Source: Aphis gossypii (lineage: Eukaryota; Arthropoda; Insecta; Hemiptera; Aphididae). From it: a DNA stretch of 64,000 bases. Positions within the stretch are counted from its first letter, which is position 1. Each line of letters opens with the position of its first letter. Under the pieces are notes generated by a model, which saw only the letters and a list, made by a program, of their open reading frames with translations, was not told the origin of the DNA and made no database searches. This document shows positions 15,401 through 28,102 of the stretch, piece after piece. Location of the stretch: contig NC_065530.1 of assembly GCF_020184175.1 (NCBI RefSeq), positions 56,645,260-56,709,259 of the forward strand. Reading direction: 5' to 3'. Both the position numbers and the translations under genes were made by a program.

Positions 15401-18400
15401 TCAAGTAATGAAATAAAAATATACAACTATATCTATATAATCATCATATAAAATAACTGGCATGGCAATTGCGCCGAATATCACAGGTAAAAATAGTTAG
15501 GTAAACGAGGTGACTAAGACGGATATACAATATACATAGTTTCATATATTTTACTCCGATGGTTTCAAAATATATATGTAACTTAAATGGAAAAGTTCAC
15601 TAATTTTTTTTTTTTTTACACTATGCTTTTTGTTGGAAAAAAAAATATAATTATTAATTTATAGATTTTTTTTTATTGTAAATCGATATATTTTATACAA
15701 CCATAACCATTATCAATAGTATACATTTTTAAATCAAACTTTTTAGTATCGTTGATCTCACACAGAAACTTAATTAAATATATTTAAATATTAGGCATTT
15801 TTTTCAGTTTAGATTTTACTGTATATTACATAGAAACATTCACACAAAAACACGATGTGTAATAAGTTAGTTCAGATAGTCAATAAAATATTCGGTGCCG
15901 TTGGCGAACATTCAAAATAACATGTACCTATTACCTACTATATAAAACTAAAAATGATTTAATTTGTGTTTTTTTATATTTTTTCATAGATCACCAAATC
16001 GATTATATCCTTGCTAAGGTATTACAACTGGAAGAAGTTCAGCATAATCACAGAAGAACCCTGGAAGAACGTAGCCGAGTCTTTGAAAATCCAAGCGTTA
16101 CAAGCCAACATGACCATAAACCATTTCATGACGATTGTCGATCCGCACCAATGCTGTGAACAAGATCAGTCGTGCTGCAACGTAGGGCATTGGTACTCAG
16201 TAGTACAAGAAACTATGGTCAATACCAGAAGTAAGATTTTTTACTCACCTTATTCACTGGTTACACATAATTACACTAACACATAAATGTATTTTCTCCG
16301 TGTCACCTATAATTGAATATCGTAACTGTCGCTGCAATGTCATATAACTTTATAACAACAATATAAGAAACCTTGTGATTCTCAAACTTTTGTACTATTA
16401 AACAAAATTTTAAATATCTATAAATAGTTCAAAAATAGTCAAAATACTTTGAAACTATATCATGACTAGTCTGCTATTATGGTATTTGTTGAAAAATTTG
16501 AGTCTCTGTATAAACTATCCATTTTTTAATAATTATAAGAAAAAAACAAAACCGATTTTGTCGAAAACTGAATTGAATGAAAATTTAATTTTTTTAAAAA
16601 AAAAGTTCTTATATTTACTTTATTTACTATTATTTATATCTACCCCCCTCCAAATACCAACTAATTATTATTTACTACCAGAAACCATTATCAAAGTTAT
16701 AAAAGATTATTGAATCATTTTTCTACTATATTATGTCTTCAAACAAAAAAAAATCATTGTAAAACCAATACTGTATTTTATCGATTCAAACATAATTTAA
16801 AATATTTCCGAGAGATAATAAAAAAAAACTATAATTAATTTAATAAACGACTATTCAATTTTCTTTCCTCGAATTTTTAAAAAGAGTTAAGAGATTAATG
16901 TGATTTGAAAATAGTATAATTATTAATTTATACTTCAAATACGAATAGATTAATTTTATTATAATACTATAGCTAGGTATATTCTTGTAGAATTCATTGC
17001 CCATAATAATATACCACCGCTTATATATAGGACTTTTTAAAATTTATGTCTAAAAACAACCTAATTTTCTAACTTTTTATTTACTGTATAATATTAACAC
17101 TATTTATAGTGTTTAATAATATTTTATACGAATAATATTTTTTTGTACTGTTTAATAAAATAAAACAAAGATTGTTTATTTTAATAATTAATTGTTGGTT
17201 ATATATTATTATTTTTATTTGGTCATAAAATACTTATTACTTATGTATGATTGAGTATTATTATATTTTTTCGTACAATAAACGGTTTAATTAATATTAT
17301 AGTAATCTACACATCATTTGTATTTGAACAATGAGTATCTCGATGAAGTAACCTCGCGTCTTCATTTTTTTTTTTTTTACTATAGGTACTTATTAGGAGT
17401 AGGTACTTATTATAAAATAAATCAAATTATGTATATTTAATTAATACACATTTCATAACTTTCAAGCTATATTAAACTCCTTTTAATTATCCTAGGAAAA
17501 AACTTGGATAATTATGTATCGGAATCAAATTAATTAGTTTTTTTAGTTTGCAGCGACAGTCGCGATAATAATATGTAGGTATTTAACGTAGGTACAACGT
17601 GCTATTAACTTTCCGAATAATGTATCAAACAAATGTATTATAACTTCTGAACGTAACTTAATTATATAATTTATCATAATATTATTTAATAATTAATTAA
17701 TACATGGCTTCTGCCCATCCTACGTCTGTAGTACTATAAATATTTTGATAGTTAAATTTTTTTTTTTGACATACCTACATTTTATTTTTTAGTTTACGTA
17801 TTTTTGGGCGTTGCTAAATCACTGGTGGACATGATGAACACAATGCATGCCTTACAGCTATTCGACAACGGTGATTACATGGTCATTTTTGCGGATACTA
17901 AGATCAACACTTGGAAAGACTCTCAACAATATTTGTGGAGTAATTATAATATTTTAATATTTTATTATTTAAACGTATATATTATATTATTATATTAAAC
18001 TTATTTTCGTGTCTTGATTTTGCTTCATGTAGGACAACGTGATTCATTCGATATGTCGAATTGTATGGAAGAGAAAAATTTTCTCAAGCGTGCCCGTTCG
18101 TTGTTGGTTATTGTTGCCTCTCCACCGTCACCTGAAAAATATGGAGTTTTCACAAATAAAGTTTCAGAATACACCAGCAAAGAACCGTTTAAATTTCCAA
18201 CCCCAACCGTGTTTAAAAACGCATCATATGTCAAGGCAAGTACTGTCCACCTTATTTTTTCAAGTACTTTATATGTTTCGATCGTAACACTAAATTATTT
18301 TTTGTCGACTTACAGTTTGTGTCCATTTATGCTGCCTATTTGTACGATTCGGTTATGTTATATGCACGAACATTAGATCTTTTGCTTAGAGATAAAGCAA

Positions 18401-21400
18401 ACGGTCGGGAATTAACAGGTGAAATGATCGATGAAGTAGCTTATAATGGAACACTTATCATTGAGACACTTGTCAAGAATATAACATACCAGAGTAAGTA
18501 GAAATTAAAAATACATTTGTAACTAATAGGTATGGTAGTTATTTACTGTATTACTATAAATATATTATACAATGTAATTTCTTTATAGGCATTACTGGTG
18601 CAACAATCAAATTAGACATTAATGGTGATTCGGAAGGAAACTATTCGGTGGTAGCTTTGAAGTCGCACGATTTTCAATACCATTTGAATGAAGGAAATTT
18701 CTCTTGCCCGTATTACATGATTCCTGTGGCTCAATTCTACCACGGTGAATTACTGGTAAGAATATGCAATCTAGTAATAAATAATTGTTTTTCATTCTTT
18801 AAATGTTTGATATTATATTGTTACTTGTAAGTGTAGGAGTACAAATTGAACTCTCCTAATTTAAAAATTGAATGGCCCGGTAAAAGTCGACCAGACGATG
18901 AACCGAGTTGTGGCTTCAACAATGAGTTGTGCAAAAAAAATGACATGGAAAAAAGCTCCATTATAGTCGCTACAGTTTTGGGGCTAACTTTATTCTGTGC
19001 ATTTGTTATCACCCTGTCTATATATAGAAAATGGAAAATAGAATTAGAAATTGAAGGACTATTGTGGAAAATAGACCCATCAGATCTGCTTGGATATTAC
19101 AATAAAGATATTGTTTCATCTCCAAGCAAAGTAACTGCATTCATTTAAGTTGAGTATTTTTAATTTTATCAAACTGATATTGTTGTTTAGTTGAGTTTGG
19201 TTTCGGCTACCTCATATGAATCCCGTTGTGGACTTCAAGTTTTTGCAACGACTGGTCATTATCGTAACATAACAGTTAGAATTAAAGAATTAAAATTTTC
19301 AAAGCGCAAAGACATTTCTAGAGAACAAATGAAAGAAATGAGATTATTGAGAGATTTAAAGCACAGCAACGTGAACTCTTTTATCGGTGCTACTATTGAA
19401 CCATTACGAATACTTATAGTTACCGATTATTGTGCTAAAGGAAGTCTCTATGTGAGTTTTTTCTTGATTTAATTATATGTTTATAAAACCTATATATGTA
19501 TTATATTCTGTTCAATGAGAGAATATGCTGGGGCTCAATAAATTCTTCTATCCATCCTTTTGCTCCTGCCATTGATCAGTTCCTCTATAGTAGTATTTCA
19601 TATGGAAATGTTCAATTGTCAAACCTTAGAATGTTCTCTTATTGCATAAAATATATTAATGTAAATTAATTTTTTACTTTATATTTATGTAGGATATAAT
19701 AGAAAATGAAGATATTAAACTAGACAAAATGTTTATCACATCTTTAGTTCACGATCTCATCAGAGTAAGTTGTAACCGGCTTTACATTGGTCTAATAACT
19801 CTGTTATTAATGCTAATTACATTCTAATTTAATTGAACGTGTCAATCGTTAGTGTACCCCATTGTTGTGCAGGGTATGATATTTATACACAACTCGCCTT
19901 TAGGTTGTCATGGGAACTTAAAATCATCTAATTGTATTGTAACTAGTCGTTGGGTATTGCAAGTCACTGATTTTGGTCTACATGATTTGAGGCAAGGCGC
20001 GGAAAACGACTCTATTGGTGAACATGAGTATTATAGAAGTAAGCTTTTTCATAAATTATAATCATTATCATTTAAAAATCTTTATACAATATATTTACTT
20101 ATATTTTTACTTTTAGATTTATTATGGAAAGCTCCAGAGCTATTAAGAGACTCTAATGCATCCGTAAAGGGAACACAAAAAGCGGATGTATACGCTTTTT
20201 CTATTATCTTGCATGAAATAATGTGTCGACGAGGTCCTTTTGGTGCTTGCGGCGTCGAAGAACCTAAAGGTTAGATACATGAAAGGTAACAATTTTTTAG
20301 GTAAAAACCCGTGAGCCCCAGATAAAATATTTAAGTTACATTTGTGTTTATTACCAGAAATTATAAGACTGGTTAGGTTAGGTTATGATGAAGTAAATGG
20401 TGTGCCACTGAGGCCTAGTATACATCATTTGAGAGACTGTGAAATGGCAGAAGACTATGTCATCCAATGCATTACCGATTGTTGGGATGAATCACCAGAA
20501 AATAGACCAGACTTTGGCATGATACGTGCCAGACTTAAAAAAATGAAAGATGGAAAGTATGTTGGTCATTATATCGTTATTATTTACCACATATTTTTAA
20601 TGTGCCCTATCTTATTAATTTAGACATAAAAATATAATGGATCAAATGATGGACATGATGGAAAAATACGCAAACAATCTTGAAGATATAGTCAATCAAC
20701 GTACACATGAAGTGTATGAAGAAAAACAAAAAACTGAAGATTTATTACATAGGATGCTTCCAGCGTAATTATTAACTTGGTAGTTTTGATTTATTAAATT
20801 TAAACTTAAATTTCATATTACTTAACAGGCCAGTAGCAAAACAATTAACTCTAGGACACGGTATTGAACCAGAATCATACAATTCAGTTACCATTTACTT
20901 TAGTGATATTGTTGGTTTTACTGCAATGTCTGCTGAGAGTACTCCTTTACAGGTTAGTTATATAAATATTAAATAGAAAAGTTTTTTTTTTTCTGTATAA
21001 TATAGATAATAAAAATATTAATATATTAAAACCAGGCTGCATACACAATCACTTATAGTGTAATGAATCAATTGTGAGCCAATGGTCCCTTTAACAATAT
21101 TTAGTAACCCATGGTTGGTTATTTAATTTTAGAAAATCAGATTATAGAGCACTGAGATTCTGGCAAATGTTATTTCGTAACAACCGTTAAATATTTTAAT
21201 TAATTTTTTTTATGCAACCTAGCATACAAATATTAAATAGTAAAAAAATACAAATTATATAATAATTACTAATTTTTGTATTTAAGGTTGTAAATTTTTT
21301 AAACGATCTTTACACATTATTTGACAAAATCATTAAAGGCTACGATGTTTACAAAGTTGAAACAATAGGAGACGCTTACATGGTGGTATGTATTAAATTT

Positions 21401-22767
21401 ATTGTTCTTACCTTATTCAATTACTAATTTTATTTACATAGTATATATTAGTATTCACTTATTTTGTTTTATTACAAATTACAATTATCAAATAGAAACT
21501 ATATTGTTTAATGCTTATTATAGGTGTCAGGGTTGCCTATTAGAAATGGTAATAGAAATTCCGGTGAAATAGCTTCGATGTCATTAAATTTACTTGAAGC
21601 CGTAAAACATCACAAAATTGCACATCACCCAGAAGCTACGTTAAAATTACGTATAGGAATTCACACAGGTATTACATGATGTCTTGATTAATCATAAGAT
21701 TTTTATAGCAATTCATTATTTTTATTACTTATCTAAATTGCTAATATTTGGAAATGAATAGGACCTGTAGTCGCTGGTGTAGTTGGTCTTACAATGCCTA
21801 GGTATTGTCTGTTTGGTGATACTGTAAATACAGCTTCACGAATGGAATCTAATGGTGAACCTTTAAAAATTCACATAAGTCAACAATGTAAAAATGCTCT
21901 TGATGAACTAGGAGGTTATATAATCAAAGAACGTGGATATGTTAACATGAAAGGAAAAGGAGATGTACTCACTTATTGGCTTGAAGGGACAACTGAAAAG
22001 GCTATCAAAAGAAGAGATGTATGTAAAATAAACCATGAAATTCCTATGCCTATTATGGCTATAATTTTGATGAAAAAAATTTTTTTAGGTGGATTTGACT
22101 GAATCACCTCCTCTGTTTTGTGGATCAAAACGCCACAGTCCGAAATTATACAACTTTGGAGAACACGGCAGTAGACGGCCATCATTTGCTCCACGAGGAA
22201 ATTCATTTGATCAAAATGCCAAGGACAGTCAGACTATACTCCACGAACAGAGACCAACTCCTTTACCTTATCCTCTGCTTGAACCACGACGTAAACAAAT
22301 GATACATTCTACGTCTATGGATCCATTTCCTAACAAACACATTAGCAGAGTGAGCTCAATGATCAAAAGAAGTTGTCGTTCATTAGAGGTTAGAATAGTA
22401 ATATTACTCTATAAAAACACACACATATATACTATCTTAAAATTATTTGTTTGCATAGGATTCAAAACTTCTTAATGATCAATGCACAAAAGAAGAGCAC
22501 TGTGAAGAAAATGTCGATGAAACTGTAGTTAATGGGAGCCTTCAATACACCCCTTTATTGTCAATAGAAGACAATAAACGATGGCATTCTTTCGAAGACA
22601 TTTCCATGGAACCGCATAGAAAAAAATTGGTTTCAAGAAATTCAATTAGGAGTTGGTTGGTTGGATTATTCAATGGCACTGCTACATCTTGTCGAACTAG
22701 CGAAGTATCATTACGTAAAACGTATTCAGACAGGCAACAGATTGTTGACAAGGAGAGTGTAGTTTAA
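9403..22767 (+). CDS. Gyc76C: Receptor-type guanylate cyclase, Gyc76C-like (21 coding exons)
   Basis: Single-pass membrane receptor making cGMP from GTP. Exons: 9403-9723, 10045-10245, 15339-15404, 15990-16230, 17793-17939, 18033-18235, 18316-18493, 18589-18755, 18837-19130, 19191-19451, 19693-19764, 19873-20038, 20117-20269, 20358-20556, 20624-20764, 20829-20952, 21287-21385, 21524-21668, 21762-22018, 22089-22388, 22459-22767; all phases join, giving about 1347 residues. Signal peptide about 1-28, then an Asn/Thr/Ser/Ala-rich stretch; ANF-receptor-like ligand domain to about 535; membrane segment about 549-569; kinase-homology domain about 607-890 with HGNLKSSNC in place of the catalytic HRD loop and DFG kept; coiled-coil linker about 890-937; cyclase domain about 938-1145. 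Catalytic residues are intact: D963 and D1007 (metal), E1003 and C1075 (guanine choice), N1082 and R1086. The tail ends in ESVV, a class I PDZ ligand. Start chosen at the ATG opening the signal peptide. Introns 1 and 6 use GC-AG sites. Gyc76C assignment is by overall architecture and sequence. Confidence 0.93.
9724..10044 (+). other. GC-AG intron 1 of the guanylate cyclase
   Basis: The upstream exon ends GAG|GCAAGT and the next begins after TTCGCAG with ATC GAG. Only the GC donor keeps the frame across the conserved join LALEE|IEDDPHLLP. The nearby GT (9728) would shift the frame into a stop. Confidence 0.85.
10246..15338 (+). other. Large intron 2 of the guanylate cyclase
   Basis: A 5.1 kb A+T-rich intron without recognisable coding exons. 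A G+C-richer patch at about 13.9-14.1 kb carries a strong TATA-like word (separate entry). The remainder shows nothing beyond homopolymer and AT runs. Confidence 0.7.
13989..13998 (+). promoter_or_regulatory. TATA-box-like word inside cyclase intron 2
   Basis: CTATAAATAG matches the metazoan TATA consensus and lies at the head of a G+C-richer patch (to about 14.1 kb). It could mark an internal promoter for a transcript lacking the signal peptide, or chance in AT-rich DNA. Confidence 0.25.
15466..15500 (+). mobile_element. Solo copy of the CAATTGCGCC terminal motif
   Basis: CAATTGCGCCGAATATCACA here closely matches the left end of the inverted-repeat element at 48.26 kb (CAATTGCGCCAGAAATCACA), followed in both by a related GGTAAA/AGTAAG tail. 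No partner end was found nearby. It sits in intron 3 of the guanylate cyclase and is probably a truncated or solo copy. Confidence 0.55.
18236..18315 (+). other. GC-AG intron 6 of the guanylate cyclase
   Basis: The exon ends GTC AAG|GCAAGT and the next starts after CTTACAG with TTT GTG TCC. The GC donor joins ASYVK to FVSIYAAYLYD, a conserved receptor-cyclase block, in frame. The neighbouring GT would shift the frame and destroy that block. Confidence 0.85.
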
Positions 22768-23232
22768 ATCAATAAGTATCATACTAGGTTTGAAAATAAT
22801 TTCAAGTTAAATTATCACTAAAAAAAAAACTTAAAAATAGGGAAAATTATTATATTGTAATCAAACACAATTGAAGTGCTGTATAACACTTCACAATTCT
22901 TTGACAATTTTGATTATAGCCTGTATTCTGCTTAAAAAAAAAAAAAAAATGCACAGTTATATCATTGGCTTCATTTATGCCGGCCGTATATACAATATAC
23001 ATAATATAATAAATGTTTTTTAGACAAATACTTTTTATTGTGTTACATAAAACGTGAGTTAAATGAAACAATAATTAGGATTTGTTGGTATTTCTTACTT
23101 TTGATTTAAGCAGAAAATCACATCACCAAGTTGTTGGATAGGTACCATTGATTATTTATTATTTTTATCATTATTATTATTATGGATATATTATTATATT
23201 GTTATTATTATTACCTAATTATTGTGCCATTC

Positions 23233-23238
23233 AATAAA
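23233..23238 (+). terminator. Candidate poly(A) signal for the guanylate cyclase
   Basis: First good AATAAA downstream of the stop codon in the sense direction; in such AT-rich DNA the call is tentative. Confidence 0.35.
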
Positions 23239-24977
23239 TTAATAGGTATCTATAATAAAATAATGTGTCTCTTAAATATATTTTGTTGTAGTTATTTATT
23301 TTATTTTTACTCATTTGATAATATTAATAGTTTAATTATTTTTTAATGGTCAAAGTTACTACATTATTACAATAGATAATAATATTATAAAATATATAGA
23401 TATATATAGATTTATATTTATTAAATATATTTTGTTTGTTTGTTTATTTTTTTTTTTTAAGTTATATAATTGTTCAAAGTTTTTAGATATTATAAATTAA
23501 ACTAAATAGAGCAATTTGGATTTCTTCAATTTTTTTTTATATATTTAAATGATCATTTCATTTTTTTTTTTTTTTTTGGGCTAAGTATTATTGGTCATAA
23601 TTCTGTATATTTGTTATTAGTTTTTGAATGTGACTTAGCATTATAGTAAAAAAAATTGTTTTCATTATTTACCATCATATTATTGTAGCTTCATCTTTTT
23701 AAAATTTGCATCTTAAAACTATGTGAGATAATATTTATCAAATTATTTTATTTCTTCGTTATTTTTTTCCAAACAATGTACCCTCATTGATAATAATTCA
23801 TTATTTTCCAGTCTTGTTAAATGTTTGAATTTAATTTTTAATTTAATATTTATATTAATTATATTATTTATACCAATCCAAAATTATTACAACTTAATTG
23901 TTTTTATTAAGCTTTGTATTTGTTTTCAGTAACTATTCAGTATTCTATCATTTTGGATATTAAACGACCGTTGATAGTGTTTAAAAAAAAAAAAACATAA
24001 TTTTTGTCTTACATAGGCTTACTCATACATTATCCTATCCTCTAACAGAAAGTAATTGTCTCAATAAAATGTTCTTCATTTTTTAAAGAGACAGAGAGTT
24101 GGGTTAGCATTATTCTGACCATTAACAGTTTTTACGAGATATGAGTTGCCAGGAATCTTAAATTTTGGATTTATTTAGTATTCACTCGGTATAATAAGTT
24201 GGGATCCTGAGTTTTCTTAAAAATTTCAAAAAAAAGTTATCGTGGTTTAATTCTGTTACAAATCTTGATTAAGTTTTGAACAATAATTGTAAGCAGAGAG
24301 TGCTTGTATGATATAAATATCTGTGATATGTTTAATAAACTCTACTATTACAAAATGTTTGGATAAATTTTACTTCAATTTATGGAGAGTGGAACAAAAG
24401 AAATAGAAATAATTTAAGAAACAACAATTCATATATTACACATAATAAAAATATTTATTTACATAATTTTTAAATTTAATATATTGAAAATTCAATGATG
24501 TATAAAAATATGTTATGAACAGTGTAAATAATTTGTTTTTGATTAACGCTTTTAAACAATTAATGTGTCCACCTGAAACAAATAATTAAAAAAAGTTGTA
24601 AATTAGCAATAACAAATAACCTAACATTCTGATTCATTTTTACACTTCAACAGAATCTAATGGCATTTACTTAAAGTATGTAATCATCATTTTTTAATTT
24701 TCCAATCTATGGTTTTATAAAGTCTAAATTATAATTTAATTATCTGTCGATAAAATAAAATAAATATGAACAAGAAATGACAAAATTAAGAATAAAACAT
24801 AAATATCCATCATATTCATCTAATGAAATATAATTACAAATATTATTATGTATAATGAATTTTTTTAATTTAGTACAATTATAAATAGAATAAGTAGTGA
24901 ACTAGTAGTCCACCAAGCTTTAGAATTTTAACTTTTACTACAAGATAAAATATTCATACAGAAAGTTATAAAATATG

Positions 24978-24983
24978 TTTATT
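24978..24983 (-). terminator. Candidate poly(A) signal for Notchless
   Basis: AATAAA on the minus strand about 70 bases past the Notchless stop codon, a usual spacing. Confidence 0.4.
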
Positions 24984-25050
24984 CGTTTAAACAATATAAA
25001 TAAAATAAAAATGTATTAAAAGTATAATTTTTTTTTTTAAATATTAACAC

Positions 25051-27169
25051 TTACAGTCTAAGTACTTTGTCTTTTCCGCCAGAAGCAACTTTATGTCCAT
25101 CTGGGGACCAATCAACAGCAAAAACTTCATCAGCATGACCTGGAAGATCACCTTGTAATTTTTTGGCTTTCACATCCCATACTAAAAATATAACAATAAT
25201 TCTGGTTAAAATTGTATGTTAGAATTAATTAATGAAATATAAAGACCTTTTAATGTTGAGTCTGCACTTCCACTAACTAATAGTCTAGAATCGGCTGACC
25301 AACATATCATGTAAACTGCTTGTACATGTCCTCGCATTGTTCCAAGAAATCTAAGAAAACCCAATTTTTTATCAACACATGAATTATTTTAAAGATTACT
25401 AAACCTACTGTCCAGTTTTTCCATCCCATAGTTTTATAGATTTATCGAATGAAGCAGACGCAGCTATTCGTGTGTCAGGAGAAAACTGTACACAATTGAT
25501 TAGCTGTTGGTGTCCAGTCATCCTTGCTAAATGATAAGACAAATTTTTTAATTGTTGTTGATATATTATACACGCAGATGATTATTTTGAACAGGATCAA
25601 TAAGAATTATTACCAATAGAGTTTTTACTACTTTCAGGGGCCCACAAAAAAAGCGTAAAATCATCTGATCCAGAAATTAACCGTTCGCCACCATTTGCGA
25701 CAGCAGCTTCATATCGTTTTTTAGCCTCGGCTAATACATTATCATCTAAAAAACACGTATTAGCACTTATAAAAAATTAATAAATAACATTTTAACAAAA
25801 GAAAATAAGTATACTTTTGTCAACATTGGAACAAGGTAGGGGTACCATTGCTGTTTTTATCACATAGTCAGTACTAAGAGCAAGAGTGTTCACCCAATGA
25901 GCATGGCCTTCCAACGTCCTACATAAAACACCCTAAACATAACATAAAAATAAAGGCTTGTACTGTATTTCATCATAAAATTAAAATACCAGTATGGTTA
26001 TTTTAAATCAAAGTATGTATATTCACTACTAACATCATCGGCTCTCCAAACTTTAATCGTACGATCTTGTGAACTGCTATACAATAAGCCTGTACCACCC
26101 CATTTTAAGCAAGTAATACTACGGGTATGACTAGTAAGAGATCTTTGGCACTGACCAAGTATTACATCCCAAATACGGACATCTCCATCTTTACTACTAC
26201 TCGCAAATCTAGAACAATATTATGAATTTGTAGAAATAAATATAAATTTTAAAATAGAAAAAATTAAGTATCTTATTTACGTTCTACACTCTGGAGATAA
26301 ATGATATGGAGCCCAGCATAGAGCAGTAATCCATTGCTTATGTCCGGTCATCGGTGGACCAACCCGTTTGCCAGTTTCAACATTCCAAGACATTATCATT
26401 CCATTTTTGCAACCCGAAACTAAATATTTACTATTTGGAGACCAGGCAATACACAACACCCAATTTTTATGACCTTTAATAAACATAATATTATAAATAT
26501 GAGTTAATCAATATTAATAATGAATAAATTTAAAGTCATTAATAAGAGGCAAACCTTCACAGGTATGCAATGGTGTTTGCATGTCAAGATCCCAAAACCT
26601 GACCGTGGTGTCACCAGACCCACTAGCCAACTTCCGACTGTCTGGACTGAACTGAACTGATATCACAGCTTCTGCGTGTCCTGGTAACGAACTAAATACA
26701 ATTTACAGTAATTTACAACAATACAAAACTAATCGCCTGTGTACACATTTTACACAGCATTAAAATACTGACCTAGTGCATCTGGTGATAGGACGAACTT
26801 TGAACACAGCTTGTTCTTGATAGACAATATCTACTACGAGTTCAGTGCTGAATTTTTGTTTTGCATCAAGACATTCATCTAGATTGCCAGTGATTTCTTT
26901 GTCATCGACAAAAAATGCGTAAGGCACAGTCTCATCCTAAAATTGTATCGTTTTTGTTAATTTATTCGCTACGTGAAGTTCACTATACAGGTATTAAGAC
27001 ACGATAGTTTAGGAAATCGGTCAATTATTACTTGTTTGAGCAACGAATTGCAAATCAATTGTAAATGATCGACGGTAACATTTCGAGGCAGATCCATCAT
27101 GTTGCTGACCGTCTCGCCCGTTTCCGATTTGAAACGGGCCAACACCGTGCTCACTGCGTCCTCGGTCAT
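25051..27169 (-). CDS. NLE1: Notchless homolog (NLE/Rsa4), WD40 ribosome-assembly protein
   Basis: Nucle(ol)ar protein which, in other eukaryotes, binds the MIDAS domain of the AAA ATPase midasin/Rea1 during maturation and release of pre-60S ribosomal particles; first named as a Notch modifier. Ten exons in transcription order: 27169-27032, 26936-26773, 26691-26555, 26473-26281, 26208-26034, 25932-25815, 25745-25614, 25526-25409, 25350-25247, 25181-25051. All phases close, giving 469 residues, close to the usual length of about 480. The N-terminal NLE (ubiquitin-like) domain covers about residues 1-80, followed by the typical RCTSSLPGHAEAV block and about eight WD40 repeats (SGSGDTTVRFWD, SGSDDFTLFLW and others). 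The start is the first ATG, directly before the conserved NLE domain. The last repeat ends GKDKVLRL and stops, a few residues shorter than relatives that continue with a Trp and basic residues. Transcribed head-to-head with fizzy. Confidence 0.95.
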
Positions 27170-28102
27170 TTTGTTTTAAGTGACTATTAACAACGTAAGT
27201 CTATAAGCAAAATAGTAAATACTGTACAAAATTCGACTAATAACAACGCATGAACAACTTGAATATTGACTATTGAGATGGACCGGATCTGTCATCTGCG
27301 CGGCATATCTTTCAAAAACATATTTTGAAAATTGTGATAATGAAATAACCTCAAAACAATTCTTATCTAAATATGAATACAGTTTAGCCATAGCATTATC
27401 GCAAATTATTGTGAAGTCTTAAAATTTGTATTCTGTGGTCATGCTAGATTTTCGTTTTCTTATCAAAATGAATATACGCCGTACATTTAAAACCATATAT
27501 TTTAACGGGCAACGGCCGTTACACCTACGTTATATTTGGAAATTTGGGATATTTGGATCCTGAATTCCAACATTTTGCAATCTTGCATTTTTTATCTATC
27601 GTTCAAAAATAAATCCATTTCGAGCGACGTATTGTTATAAATATTGGACAATACTACAATTTTCTTAAGCGAAATAGACAACAATTAATATTCTTCGCTC
27701 AAACGACAAATAGACCTATTTTTATTGCATAATTTTGTTTTTTCTTAATTTACATACCATTTGTAATTTACCTCTAATGAACAATCCTTATTTTAATATT
27801 TGAATCCTTTTTATGTTATGTACAATAATTTTTTATCAAGGTGAATACAAATTCATTACACTTAGTTCCAGCTTTTAGTATCTACAGGTAAGTTAATAAA
27901 AACAATTTTATTTCGACCTCTGAAACCAAACATAAATTCTAATAATTGCACAATTTCTTTACGTTTTTCTTTTGTTTATTATATTACTTGTGAGAAAAGT
28001 ACTTAGTTAGTAATATTTTTTACTCCACAGCAAAAAGTGTCAGTTCATCATCCACGTATATTAATATAGGTACCTCCTATCTATTGATACATTCAGTTTA
28101 AA
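27170..28102. promoter_or_regulatory. Shared divergent promoter region, Notchless / fizzy
   Basis: The 0.93 kb between two opposed start codons must hold the 5' UTRs and promoters of both genes. At 27503-27520 are TAACGG, CAACGG and an inverted TAACGG (the last two forming AACGGCCGTT), i.e. three Myb-type YAACGG sites in 18 bases. Nothing else was recognised; an open frame on the minus strand just upstream of Notchless looks non-coding. Confidence 0.6.
27503..27521. promoter_or_regulatory. Cluster of three Myb recognition sites
   Basis: TAACGG at 27503-27508, CAACGG at 27510-27515 and CCGTTA (reverse TAACGG) at 27516-27521. The sites are seen directly; binding by Myb or a Myb-MuvB complex is inferred from the consensus and from fizzy being a mitotic gene. 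Confidence 0.4.

Larger units (their letters stand above)
22768..25050. other. Intergenic region between convergent genes
   Basis: A+T-rich 3' flanks of the cyclase (+) and Notchless (-). A polyadenylation signal AATAAA lies at 23233-23238, about 470 bases past the cyclase stop. No coding exon seen. Confidence 0.6.

Noticed and set aside
27176..27391. 71-codon minus-strand frame just upstream of Notchless
   Set aside because: It has no family resemblance, and Notchless already starts at its conserved N-terminus.
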